From Parafilimonas terrae (lineage in GTDB: Bacteria > Bacteroidota > Bacteroidia > Chitinophagales > Chitinophagaceae): 64,000 nt of DNA. The notes beneath the pieces were generated by a model. It made no database searches, was not told the DNA's origin, and saw only the letters and a list, made by a program, of their open reading frames with translations. The DNA lies in NCBI RefSeq assembly GCF_900115755.1, contig NZ_FOXQ01000002.1, positions 248,001-312,000 on the forward strand, in the 5' to 3' direction. Position numbers and translations under genes: made by a program. Below, in pieces: positions 28,921-37,529 of this stretch (position 1 is the stretch's first letter; each line of letters starts with the position of its first letter).

Positions 28921-29679
28921 ATGAGCAGTATAAACAACAGGCGGCAGTTTTTACGTAATGCAACGCTGGCGGGCATTGCAGCTTCAGCTATTCCATCTGC
29001 TTTAAAAGCATCAGCATTTAATAAAACAAATAAAATTCAATTAAAAACTAATGATATTATTCTTTTCCAGGGCGATTCAATAACGGATGCCGGAAGAAAA
29101 AAAACGGATATGGATGCCAATGATGCTTCGGCATTGGGCAGCGGTTATGCGCACCTCGCGGCTGCCGATTTGTTATACCAGTTTCCTTCACTAAATCTTA
29201 AAACATATAACAAAGGTATCAGTGGCAATAAGGTGTACCAGTTAGCTGAAAGATGGGATGCTGATTGCCTGCAAATAAAGCCAACCGTATTAAGCATCCT
29301 GGTTGGTGTAAACGATTTCTGGCACACACTGGTGAACGGTTATACAGGAACACTGGAAACATATAAGAACGATTATAAAGCTTTGTTGAAACGCACAGTA
29401 GATGCATTGCCAAACGTAAAACTCATCATTGGTGAGCCTTATGCATTAAAAGATGTGAAGGCTGTTGATGATAAATGGTTTCCGGCATTTGATGGTTACC
29501 GGCAGGCTGCAAAAGAAATTGCTGCAGAATTTAATGCCTTGTTTATTCCGTATCAATCTGTTTACGAAAAAGCATTGAAGCTGGCGCCGGCTTCCTACTG
29601 GACGGCAGATGGTGTGCATCCTTCTGTTGCGGGCACACAATTAATGGCAGCGGCCTGGATGCAAACAATAAAATCATAA
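28921..29679 (+). CDS. SGNH/GDSL esterase with Tat-like signal
   Basis: A 252-residue esterase. The N-terminus (N-R-R-Q-F-L-R-N-A followed by a weakly hydrophobic alanine-rich stretch) looks like a twin-arginine signal. Block I is F-Q-G-D-S53-I-T-D, block III is G-V-N131-D and block V is D230-G-V-H233-P-S, giving the complete Ser-Asp-His set of the SGNH family. Relatives in pectin loci are rhamnogalacturonan acetylesterases; RG-II carries acetyl groups on aceric acid and methylfucose, so deacetylation is the likely job (inference). It begins 2 bases after the GH43 gene and its stop overlaps the next ATG (TAATG). Confidence 0.8.
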   Translation: MSSINNRRQFLRNATLAGIAASAIPSALKASAFNKTNKIQLKTNDIILFQGDSITDAGRKKTDMDANDASALGSGYAHLAAADLLYQFPSLNLKTYNKGISGNKVYQLAERWDADCLQIKPTVLSILVGVNDFWHTLVNGYTGTLETYKNDYKALLKRTVDALPNVKLIIGEPYALKDVKAVDDKWFPAFDGYRQAAKEIAAEFNALFIPYQSVYEKALKLAPASYWTADGVHPSVAGTQLMAAAWMQTIKS

Positions 29680-31529
29680 TGAAATCATTCGCTTTACATA
29701 GCATCATTTGTTTACTGGCGTTTACTTGCTTTAATGCAGCAGCACAGCAGGATACTGTAAAATACGTTGGCAATACTTTATCTAATGTTGATTACCATCA
29801 TGGCATGCTGCAGCCTGCAGTTGGCGTGCATAATATTCAAATTTTTCGTGCTAACCGGGAGCACCCTAAAGAAGCGGAAGGCTTTGGCTGGACGTATAAT
29901 CATGCACCCATGTTGTGCTACTGGAACAACAATTTTTATGTTGAATATTTAAGTGATTCTGTTGGCGAAAGCGTTCCGCCGGGCCATACATTATTATTGC
30001 ATTCCAAAGATGGATATAACTGGTCGAAACCTGAAGTGATCTTTCCCAAATACAAAATTCCGGATGGCACAACAAAACCGGGCAATACAAATGTTGCAAA
30101 GAATTTGTATGCCGTAATGCACCAGCGCATGGGTTTTTATGTGTCAAAAGATAACAGGTTGCTGGTGCTTGGTTATTACGGAATTTGCCTGGATGCGCAT
30201 GACGACCCGAATGATGGCAATGGCATTGGCCGCGTGGTGCGTGAAGTGCATAAAGATGGCAGCTACGGGCCGATATATTTTTTGCATTACAATCATAACT
30301 GGAATGAAAAAAATACGAGCTATCCTTTTTATACAACATCAAAAGACAAAGGTTTTATTAAAGCCTGTAATGAATTAATGGCAACGCCATTAATGATGCA
30401 GCAATGGAACGAAGAAGCCGACCGTGGCGACCCGTTGATTCCATTGCAGAAAGAATACAAAGCTTTTAATTATTATCATTTGCCTGATGGCCGCGTAGTG
30501 GGTTTATGGAAATATGCCTTAACATCCATCAGTACAAATGAAGGAAAATCATGGCTGTATAATCCAATAAGAGCCCCGCATTTTGTGAATGCAAATGCAA
30601 AAATCTGGGGGCAAAAAACGTCGGATAATAAATATGCAACGGTATATAACCCTTCGGAGTTTCGCTGGCCGCTGGCCATTTCTGTAAGTGATGATGGGCT
30701 GAATTATAAAAATTTATTGTTGGTTAACGGGGAGATTACACAAATGCGTTATGGCGGCAATTATAAATCTTATGGGCCGCAATATGTGCGCGGTATTATT
30801 GAAGGCAACGGCAAACCGCCTGACGGCAATATTTGGGTTACCTACAGCATGAATAAAGAAGATATATGGGCGGCCAAAATCCCTGTTCCTGTTACATCAA
30901 CAACAGCAAATGATGCTGCTGATGATTTTGATAATATCAGCGATCTTTCACAACTTACTCAATGGAATATCTACAGCCCGCTGTGGGCAAGGGTTTCAGT
31001 AAATAAAACAAAAGAAGGCAAGCAAGGCATACAACTCAAAGATCACGACCCGTTTGATTATGCAAAGGCGGAAAGAATTGTTCCTCCAGCAGAAAGAATG
31101 ATTGCAGATTTCACTATCGTTCCATCACAAAACAATACGGGGTTATTACAAACAGAGTTTTTAAATGCGCAAGGTTTGCCAGGTATAAGAATAAGCTTTG
31201 ATTCCACAGGCGAATGTTATGTGAAATCAGGTTACCGCAACAGGAAATTGTTTGATTATAAAGCTGACTCGTCTTATACATTTCATATTGTGCTGAATAC
31301 CTACTCAAGGTTTTATTCAGTGGAAGTGAATGGTAAAAGCTATGGCAACAACATCATGTTTGCGCCGATTGATTCTGTTGAACGCATTGCTTTCAGAACG
31401 GGTGCTGTAATCCATTTTCCTGATGCTGATACGCCGACAGACCAGGATTTCGACTTGCCTGATGCAGGTAAAAAAGATAAACCCGCTGCTTTTTTTATTA
31501 CATCATTTAAAACAAAGAAGACTAAATAA
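29679..31529 (+). CDS. GH143-like beta-propeller enzyme (candidate Dha hydrolase)
   Basis: A 616-residue secreted protein (signal peptide about 1-22). Residues 25-405 have repeated propeller-type strands (L-L-H-S-K-D-G-Y-N-W-S, Y-V-S-K-D-N-R-L-L-V-L, S-I-S-T-N-E-G-K-S-W) and residues 420-610 a jelly-roll module (W-A-R-V-S-V-N, F-H-I-V-L-N-T-Y-S-R-F-Y-S-V-E-V-N-G-K). The opening, with D-Y-H-H-G and V-G-V-H-N-I-Q-I-F-R-A-N-R-E-H-P, resembles what I recall of the N-terminal (GH143) part of the Bacteroides RG-II enzyme BT1020, which removes 3-deoxy-D-lyxo-heptulosaric acid. The next gene, 2 bases on, resembles its other half. GH145 or a generic sialidase-like propeller are alternatives. Confidence 0.5.
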   Translation: MKSFALHSIICLLAFTCFNAAAQQDTVKYVGNTLSNVDYHHGMLQPAVGVHNIQIFRANREHPKEAEGFGWTYNHAPMLCYWNNNFYVEYLSDSVGESVPPGHTLLLHSKDGYNWSKPEVIFPKYKIPDGTTKPGNTNVAKNLYAVMHQRMGFYVSKDNRLLVLGYYGICLDAHDDPNDGNGIGRVVREVHKDGSYGPIYFLHYNHNWNEKNTSYPFYTTSKDKGFIKACNELMATPLMMQQWNEEADRGDPLIPLQKEYKAFNYYHLPDGRVVGLWKYALTSISTNEGKSWLYNPIRAPHFVNANAKIWGQKTSDNKYATVYNPSEFRWPLAISVSDDGLNYKNLLLVNGEITQMRYGGNYKSYGPQYVRGIIEGNGKPPDGNIWVTYSMNKEDIWAAKIPVPVTSTTANDAADDFDNISDLSQLTQWNIYSPLWARVSVNKTKEGKQGIQLKDHDPFDYAKAERIVPPAERMIADFTIVPSQNNTGLLQTEFLNAQGLPGIRISFDSTGECYVKSGYRNRKLFDYKADSSYTFHIVLNTYSRFYSVEVNGKSYGNNIMFAPIDSVERIAFRTGAVIHFPDADTPTDQDFDLPDAGKKDKPAAFFITSFKTKKTK

Positions 31530-31531
31530 TA

Positions 31532-33082
31532 ATGCTGAACAGGCAAACGATATGGTTGTTGGTTGTTATTGTTTTTTGCAGTTGCGCTTCAACAAAAAAC
31601 ATTGCTGTTGCTGAGCAGCATAATGTTTTAAACACAGATGACTTTAAACACTATGTTGATTATTTCAACAACATGGAAGATGAAAATATTAAAGGCGCTA
31701 TACCCAATGATTCTTCCTGGCAATGGGTGAAAGCCAATATCCCTTTGTTTAATTGCCCGCAACAAAATTTTGAAGAACTGTTTTATTACCGCTGGTGGAC
31801 GTTGCGTAAACACATCATACAAACACCTGCAGGTTATGCGTTTACAGAGTTTTTAGTGCCACGTTCTTACGCAGATAAATATAACCTCATTGGCAGCGCT
31901 ATCGGCCATCATATTTATGAATCGCGCTGGTTGCATAATAAACAATATTCGGAAGACGATTTAAAGGTTTGGTACCGCGGGCACGATGGAAAGCCCATGT
32001 TAAAGCTGCATTCGTACAGCAGTTGGAACATAGATGCATTGTATAACCTGTATAAAGTATCCGGCGATAAAAATTTTATATTGGATATGCTGCCTGATAT
32101 GGAAACAGATTATGCAAGATGGGAAAGCGAAAAGAAACTGCCTTCCGGTTTGTTTTGGCAAAGCGATGTAAAAGATGGCATGGAAGAAACCATTAGCGGC
32201 GGCAGGCACGAGCAGAATGCAAGGCCAACCATCAACAGCTATATGTATGGCAACGCAATGGCTTTATCAGAGATGGAAAATATTGCGGGCCATAATGATA
32301 AAGCTGGTTTGTATTTATCAAAAGCCGATACGATACAAGGTTTGATTGAAAAATATTTATGGAACAATACCGATAATTTTTTTGAAACAGCAAAAAAAGG
32401 TTTGAAGAGTGCCAATGTGCGGGAAGAAATTGGGTTTATTCCCTGGTATTTTAACATGCCATCCGAACAATACAATGTTGCCTGGAAGTATTTAATGGAT
32501 TCATCAAAATTCCTGGCGCCGTTTGGTATCACTACTGCGGAGCAAAGCGATTCTGCATTCAGAACGCATGGCTGCTGCAAATGTGAATGGGATGGTGCTG
32601 TGTGGCCGTATGCTTCTTCGCAAACATTAACGGCAATGGCCAATCTTTTAAACAATACAAAGCAGCCGTACGTAAACAAGCATGATTATTTCAGGCTGAT
32701 GAATGTATATGCAGAATCACAGTACTATCGTGGCAGGCCATATATTGGTGAATACCTTGACGAACAAACCGGTTATTGGTTAAAGGGCGACCAGGAACGC
32801 AGCCGTTATTATAATCATTCCACATTCAACGATCTTATTATAACGGGATTGATTGGTTTGCGCCCCCGTGCAGATGATACACTGGAAGTAAACCCTTTAA
32901 TACCGGAAGATAAATGGAAATGGTTTTGCCTTGATAAGGTTGTATATCATGGTAAAACAATAACGGTTATTTGGGATGCAGATGGCACGAAATACAATCG
33001 TGGCAAGGGTTTGAGCGTATGGGAAGATGGTAAGAAATTAATGAGCGCTGAACATATTCAAAGACTTGTTGGAAAAATATAA
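31532..33082 (+). CDS. GH142-like six-hairpin glycosidase lipoprotein (candidate beta-L-arabinofuranosidase)
   Basis: A 516-residue lipoprotein (V-I-V-F-C-S-C leader, C16/C18). The body is an (alpha/alpha)6 barrel of the MGH1/GH63-like kind: Y-Y-R-W-W-T-L-R-K-H, H-S-Y-S-S-W-N-I-D-A-L-Y, F-W-Q-S-D-V-K-D-G-M-E, N-A-R-P-T-I-N-S-Y-M-Y and C-K-C-E-W-D-G-A-V-W-P-Y. These fit the C-terminal GH142 half of BT1020, a beta-L-arabinofuranosidase of RG-II side chain B. If so, the bifunctional enzyme is here encoded by two genes, and the combined 1132 residues match a two-domain protein. The jump from signal-peptide to lipoprotein anchoring would place the two halves differently. Confidence 0.5.
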   Translation: MLNRQTIWLLVVIVFCSCASTKNIAVAEQHNVLNTDDFKHYVDYFNNMEDENIKGAIPNDSSWQWVKANIPLFNCPQQNFEELFYYRWWTLRKHIIQTPAGYAFTEFLVPRSYADKYNLIGSAIGHHIYESRWLHNKQYSEDDLKVWYRGHDGKPMLKLHSYSSWNIDALYNLYKVSGDKNFILDMLPDMETDYARWESEKKLPSGLFWQSDVKDGMEETISGGRHEQNARPTINSYMYGNAMALSEMENIAGHNDKAGLYLSKADTIQGLIEKYLWNNTDNFFETAKKGLKSANVREEIGFIPWYFNMPSEQYNVAWKYLMDSSKFLAPFGITTAEQSDSAFRTHGCCKCEWDGAVWPYASSQTLTAMANLLNNTKQPYVNKHDYFRLMNVYAESQYYRGRPYIGEYLDEQTGYWLKGDQERSRYYNHSTFNDLIITGLIGLRPRADDTLEVNPLIPEDKWKWFCLDKVVYHGKTITVIWDADGTKYNRGKGLSVWEDGKKLMSAEHIQRLVGKI

Positions 33083-33128
33083 TTACCTGTTACCGGTTTA
33101 TAAACATTAAAGCAACTATGCTTTTTCA

Positions 33129-33818
33129 ATGAAAAATAAAAATATGAAGCATTTAATGAAGATGATACTACCGATGCTGCTATTGTTGTTTGCTTTTAAT
33201 GCAATGGCGCAAACAGATGCTGATGCAAAGGCCAATGAAGAAATTAGAAGCAAGGCCGCTGAATGGGTGGCTTCACTCAATTTGAATGATGCAGCAAAAG
33301 CGCAACGGGTTACAGATGTTGTTGCAACACATCTTAAAACTATTCGCGACTGGAACAATACACATCCTTTTACAACAGTTCCTGCCGGCATCAATCCAAG
33401 AACAGGGGAAATGTTGAGTGAGCTTGACAGGCAGGTTATTGCCAATTCAGCTATGCCCAAATCTATACATGAAAACCTGATGAATGGCTTGCGTAAAGAC
33501 TTAACCGAAGAACAGGTAAATGCCATGCTTGATAAATATACTATTGGCAAAGTTGCTTTTACCATGAAAGGTTATAAGGCTATTGTGCCTGATCTTACAC
33601 CAACAGAAGATTCTGTGCTTACAAAAAATTTAGAGCTGGCGAGAGAACAGGCTGTTGATTATAAAAGCATGAAACAGATCTCTGCTATTTTTGAAATATA
33701 TAAAACAAAAAATGAACAGTATTTAAACACACATGGCCGCGACTGGCATGCATTATTTGGCGCTTATGTAAAGGCGCAGAAAGCAAAAAAGGCTGCTCAA
33801 ACGTCTAAACAAAATTAA
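33129..33818 (+). CDS. DUF3826 secreted protein, second copy
   Basis: A 229-residue helical, lysine-rich protein with a signal peptide ending at A-M-A-Q (about residue 28; ATG at 33144 is an alternative start). It shares with the protein at 15687-16340 the helix A-A-E-W-V-A-S-L, the central K-G-Y-K-A-I-V-P-D-L-T block and L-E-L-A-R-E-Q-A. The family is widespread in pectin loci of Bacteroidota and has no known activity. It lies 46 bases after the GH142-like gene and 5 bases before the sialidase-like gene, so it is part of the large operon. Confidence 0.7.
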   Translation: MKNKNMKHLMKMILPMLLLLFAFNAMAQTDADAKANEEIRSKAAEWVASLNLNDAAKAQRVTDVVATHLKTIRDWNNTHPFTTVPAGINPRTGEMLSELDRQVIANSAMPKSIHENLMNGLRKDLTEEQVNAMLDKYTIGKVAFTMKGYKAIVPDLTPTEDSVLTKNLELAREQAVDYKSMKQISAIFEIYKTKNEQYLNTHGRDWHALFGAYVKAQKAKKAAQTSKQN

Positions 33819-33823
33819 TCGCA

Positions 33824-34897
33824 ATGAAATATTTTCTATCCATAATAAGTATGTGTTTTATGCTTGCAGCGCCGGCACAAGACATTAACTGGAAACAAGG
33901 TATTATAACAGATGAATTTATTTATGACACCGCGCCTTATCCTTCCTGCCATGCATCAACAATTGCAGAAACGCCTGCAGGACTGGTGGCTGCATGGTTT
34001 GGGGGGACAGCAGAACGCAATCCCGATGTTTGTATTTATGTAAGCAGGATGGTGAATAATAAATGGCAAACACCGGTGCAGGTAGCTGATGGCATTGTGA
34101 ATGACAGCTTGCGTTACCCATGCTGGAACCCGGTGCTGTATCAGATGCCTGGCGGCGAATTGTTGTTGTTTTATAAAATAGGGCCAAGCCCTTCCGCATG
34201 GAAAGGCTGGTTGAAAAGGTCAGCAGATAACGGCCTTACATGGAGTGCCGCAGAAGCTTTACCCGAAGGTTTTCTTGGGCCGATAAAAAATAAACCTGTG
34301 ATGGTTGGCAACAAATTAATTTGCCCGTCAAGCACCGAAGGCAATGGCTGGCGTGTGCATCTTGAAGTAACGGCTGATGCAGGCAAAACATGGTCAATGA
34401 TAAAACTGGACTCTTCCATAGAAGCTATACAGCCTTCTTTACTTACCTATAAAGATGGCCGCATGCAGGTTGTATGCAGAACAAAAAACCGCTGTGTTGC
34501 ATCATCATGGAGCAATGATAATGGCAAAACATGGAGCGCTTTAACCTGCACTGAATTGCCTAATAATAATTCAGGCACTGATGCCGTAACATTAAATAAT
34601 GGCTTGCAGTTGCTTGTATATAACCATGTATTGCCGCCTGCTGATGCAAAGAATGGCAAAGGTGCAAGAACGCCGCTGAACATTGCTTTATCAAAAGATG
34701 GCAAACAATGGTATGCATCGGTTGTGTTGGAAGATTCCCCCATCAGCCAGTATTCTTATCCTTCAGTGATACAATCAAAAGACGGCATGATACATATTGT
34801 TTATACCTGGCGCCGCAAAAAAATAAAATATGTAAAGATTGACCCTTCAAAATTGCAGATGGTTGAAATGGATAAATCGGGCTGGAATAAAATGTAA
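33824..34897 (+). CDS. Sialidase-like (BNR repeat) exo-glycosidase
   Basis: A 357-residue secreted six-bladed-propeller protein (signal peptide about 1-18). Three Asp boxes of the S/T-x-D-x-G-x-T-W form are at residues 133-140, 183-190 and 230-237. An early arginine in V-S-R-M and R-T in V-V-C-R-T could belong to a carboxylate-binding site, but a full arginine triad was not verified. True sialic acid is not expected in plant material, whereas RG-II contains the chemically related ulosonic acids Kdo and Dha, for which GH33-type enzymes are plausible. The following genes (symporter, NanA-like aldolase) support an ulosonic-acid role (inference). Confidence 0.65.
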   Translation: MKYFLSIISMCFMLAAPAQDINWKQGIITDEFIYDTAPYPSCHASTIAETPAGLVAAWFGGTAERNPDVCIYVSRMVNNKWQTPVQVADGIVNDSLRYPCWNPVLYQMPGGELLLFYKIGPSPSAWKGWLKRSADNGLTWSAAEALPEGFLGPIKNKPVMVGNKLICPSSTEGNGWRVHLEVTADAGKTWSMIKLDSSIEAIQPSLLTYKDGRMQVVCRTKNRCVASSWSNDNGKTWSALTCTELPNNNSGTDAVTLNNGLQLLVYNHVLPPADAKNGKGARTPLNIALSKDGKQWYASVVLEDSPISQYSYPSVIQSKDGMIHIVYTWRRKKIKYVKIDPSKLQMVEMDKSGWNKM

Positions 34898-34926
34898 CAG
34901 TGTTGTATTCATCAAATAAATAGATA

Positions 34927-36504
34927 ATGAATAACATGCCCTTGCTTGATATCATTATAATTCTAATTTACCTGGCTGCCATGGTATTGGTGGGTTTTTA
35001 TTTTTTACGGAAAAATAAAAACGCTGAACAGTTTACAAAAGCATCAGGCAAAATACCGGGATGGGCAATCGGGCTTTCTATTTATGCAACATTTTTAAGC
35101 AGCAATACCTTTTTAGGTGTGCCCGGCAAAGCATTTGGCAGCAACTGGAACGCTTTTGTATTCAGCATTTCAATGCCTTTTGCAGCATGGATTGCTTCTA
35201 AATATTTTGTGCCTTTTTACAGGAAATCAGGCAATATTTCTGCATACGAACATTTTGAAAAACGCTTTGGCGCATGGGCCAGAACATATACTGTTATTTG
35301 TTTTTTACTTACACAACTGGCGCGTATCGGTTCTGTTTTTTTCGGCATTGCTTTAAGCCTGCAGGCATTAACCGGTTACTCCATGTCAACTATAATGATT
35401 GTAGTTGGAATATGCATTATTGTTTATACGGTAATGGGTGGCATTGAAGCGGTGATATGGACGGAAGTTGTACAGGCGATCATTAAAACATTGGGCGCTT
35501 TACTTATTCTTTACTTGCTGTTAAGAGGAATACCGGGCGGCATTACCACCATGATTGAAATTGGCAAAAACAACCATAAGTTTAGCCTTGGAAGTTTATC
35601 GCCCAACTTTACAGAATCTACATTTTGGGTTATACTTTTTTATGGCTTTTTCATTAACCTCAACAACTTTGGAATAGACCAGAATTATGTGCAGCGGTAT
35701 CATACCGCAACCTCAGCAAAAGAAGCAAAAAGGTCGGTTTGGCTATGCGTGTTTTTATATGTTCCGGCTTCGTTGCTGTTTTTTATTATTGGCACATCGT
35801 TGTTTGCTTTTTATCATGTTCATCCCGAACTTATAGAATCGGTGAGGCAGCAGGCAGCCATAGAAAAATTAACAGGGTCAGCTTCAGCACGGGACATAGC
35901 CAGCCTTGCAGCCAATTTAAAACCTGATGATTATGGCGATAAAGTATTGCCGCATTTTATGGTAACCCAATTACCTTCCGGCGTTACAGGACTTATAATT
36001 TCTGCAATTCTTTCTGCGGCCATGAGCACCATCAGCTCCGGCATGAATGCATCAGCAACTGTGTTTACAGAAGATATTTACAAACGATATTTTCATCGAA
36101 CGCCTAACGAAAAACAAAAATTACGCACGCTTTATATTTCAACTATTGTTTTTGGATTGATGGGTTTAAGTACCGGTATTGCCATGATTGGCGTAAAAAG
36201 TTTGCTGGATATATGGTGGACACTTTCGGGCATTTTTGCCGGTGGTATGTTGGGTTTGTTTTTATTAGGAATAATAAGCAAAAGGGCCACAGGCCACGCA
36301 GCATTAACAGCAACCATTATTGGTGTAGTGGTGATTTTATGGATGACATTTTCGGCAAACATTCCTGCCAGGTATGCTTTTCTGAGGAACCCGCTGCATC
36401 AGAATATGATAATTGTAATAGGCACGTTAATTATTTTTTTAATGGGGCTGTTGCTGAGTGCAGGGAAAAGAAAAGTAAGCACAACTGTGATAAATGAAAA
36501 TTAA
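34927..36504 (+). CDS. Sodium/solute symporter (SSS family)
   Basis: A 525-residue inner-membrane protein with about 13 hydrophobic segments. It opens with L-D-I-I-I-I-L-I-Y-L-A-A-M-V-L-V-G-F-Y-F and the typical A-E-Q-F-x-K-A-S-G-K-I-P-G-W-A-I-G-L-S, and has the SSS signature area around G-I-D-Q-N-Y-V-Q-R-Y and A-A-M-S-T-I-S-S-G-M-N. Family members import sugars, sugar acids and sialic acid with sodium. Lying between a sialidase-like gene and a NanA-like aldolase gene, it may import a released ulosonic acid. A paralogue of identical length lies at 46400-47977. Confidence 0.92.
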   Translation: MNNMPLLDIIIILIYLAAMVLVGFYFLRKNKNAEQFTKASGKIPGWAIGLSIYATFLSSNTFLGVPGKAFGSNWNAFVFSISMPFAAWIASKYFVPFYRKSGNISAYEHFEKRFGAWARTYTVICFLLTQLARIGSVFFGIALSLQALTGYSMSTIMIVVGICIIVYTVMGGIEAVIWTEVVQAIIKTLGALLILYLLLRGIPGGITTMIEIGKNNHKFSLGSLSPNFTESTFWVILFYGFFINLNNFGIDQNYVQRYHTATSAKEAKRSVWLCVFLYVPASLLFFIIGTSLFAFYHVHPELIESVRQQAAIEKLTGSASARDIASLAANLKPDDYGDKVLPHFMVTQLPSGVTGLIISAILSAAMSTISSGMNASATVFTEDIYKRYFHRTPNEKQKLRTLYISTIVFGLMGLSTGIAMIGVKSLLDIWWTLSGIFAGGMLGLFLLGIISKRATGHAALTATIIGVVVILWMTFSANIPARYAFLRNPLHQNMIIVIGTLIIFLMGLLLSAGKRKVSTTVINEN

Positions 36505-36567
36505 ATAACTGCATGGAGCATTGTTTTATGCATCTGCTTTAAATGATAAATAATTAAAAATATTAGT

Positions 36568-37524
36568 ATGAATAGTGATGAGAAAAAGTTTGTTCCGGTA
36601 ATGATAACGCCGTTTAATTTAAAAGCAAAAATTGACTTTGATGCTGTTTCAGCATTGATAGATTTTTACCTGGCTGCCGGTGTAAAAGGTTTTTTTGCCA
36701 ATTGTTTAAGCAGCGAAATGTATAGCATTACCGAAGATGAAAGGCTTGAGCTTACAAAGCATGTTGTTGACTATGTTAATGGCCGCGTACCAATTGTGGC
36801 CACAGGCTCTTTTGGTTTAACGTTGAACGACAAAGCAATATTTACAAAGAAAATTTATGATACAGGAATTGATGCAGTAATATTAATTACGGGCCATTAT
36901 GCCAAAGTGGAAGATAATGATGAAACATTGCTGCGCAATTTTAAAGCCATGCTTCAGTTAACGGGCAATATACCGCTTGGTTTATACGAATGCCCTGCGC
37001 CATACAAGCGCATTTTAAGTGCGCCTATTTTTAAAACTTTACTGCAAACAAACCGGTTTGTTTATCATAAAGACACTTCTATTGAAATAGCACAGGTAAA
37101 AGCAAAGCTGGATATTTTAAAAGATAACGATACACTTGAATTTTACGATGCACACACGCCAAACGCTATGTATTCTTTACAGATGGGCGCAAAAGGCATG
37201 TCTTCTATTTCGGGAAATTTTTATCCGGAAATACTTGTTTGGATGTGTAACAATGCAACTAACCCGGATAAACAGGAAGATGTAAAATGGCTGCAGCAGG
37301 AATTAACAAGGGTTGACCCTATCATTCACAATGCATACCCCATGAGCGCAAAATATTTTTTGCAAAAAAGAGGCTTGCCGGTGCGCACCATAAGCAGGGC
37401 GGTTGCAGTGCAGTTAACGCCGCAACAAAGAAAAACGCTGGATGAAATTCATGACAGTTTTTTAAGCTGGTGTGAAAGGCTGCAGATAAACCCTGTTCAT
37501 ATTACAGATGCCATACAACATTAA
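36568..37524 (+). CDS. DapA/NanA-family (class I) 2-keto acid aldolase
   Basis: A 318-residue cytoplasmic TIM barrel. The Schiff-base lysine is K168 in V-Y-H-K-D and the catalytic tyrosine Y140 in L-G-L-Y-E-C-P; their 28-residue spacing equals that of Lys165/Tyr137 in N-acetylneuraminate lyase. The carboxylate-binding loop reads L-S-S-E (47-50) in place of the G-T-T/S-G-E of lysine-synthesis enzymes. These features point to an aldolase for a 2-keto-3-deoxy sugar acid, not to lysine biosynthesis. Kdo, Dha or 2-keto-3-deoxygluconate are possible substrates; context with the symporter and sialidase-like genes favours an ulosonic acid (inference). Confidence 0.8.
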   Translation: MNSDEKKFVPVMITPFNLKAKIDFDAVSALIDFYLAAGVKGFFANCLSSEMYSITEDERLELTKHVVDYVNGRVPIVATGSFGLTLNDKAIFTKKIYDTGIDAVILITGHYAKVEDNDETLLRNFKAMLQLTGNIPLGLYECPAPYKRILSAPIFKTLLQTNRFVYHKDTSIEIAQVKAKLDILKDNDTLEFYDAHTPNAMYSLQMGAKGMSSISGNFYPEILVWMCNNATNPDKQEDVKWLQQELTRVDPIIHNAYPMSAKYFLQKRGLPVRTISRAVAVQLTPQQRKTLDEIHDSFLSWCERLQINPVHITDAIQH

Positions 37525-37529
37525 TTTAA

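Noticed and set aside
33824-34897. True sialidase for host sialic acid
   Set aside because: The surrounding genes are pectin enzymes and no N-acetylmannosamine or N-acetylglucosamine catabolic genes are present in the window.
36568-37524. dapA, dihydrodipicolinate synthase for lysine
   Set aside because: The carboxylate-binding loop and the catabolic neighbours differ from biosynthetic DapA; a catabolic keto-acid aldolase fits better.
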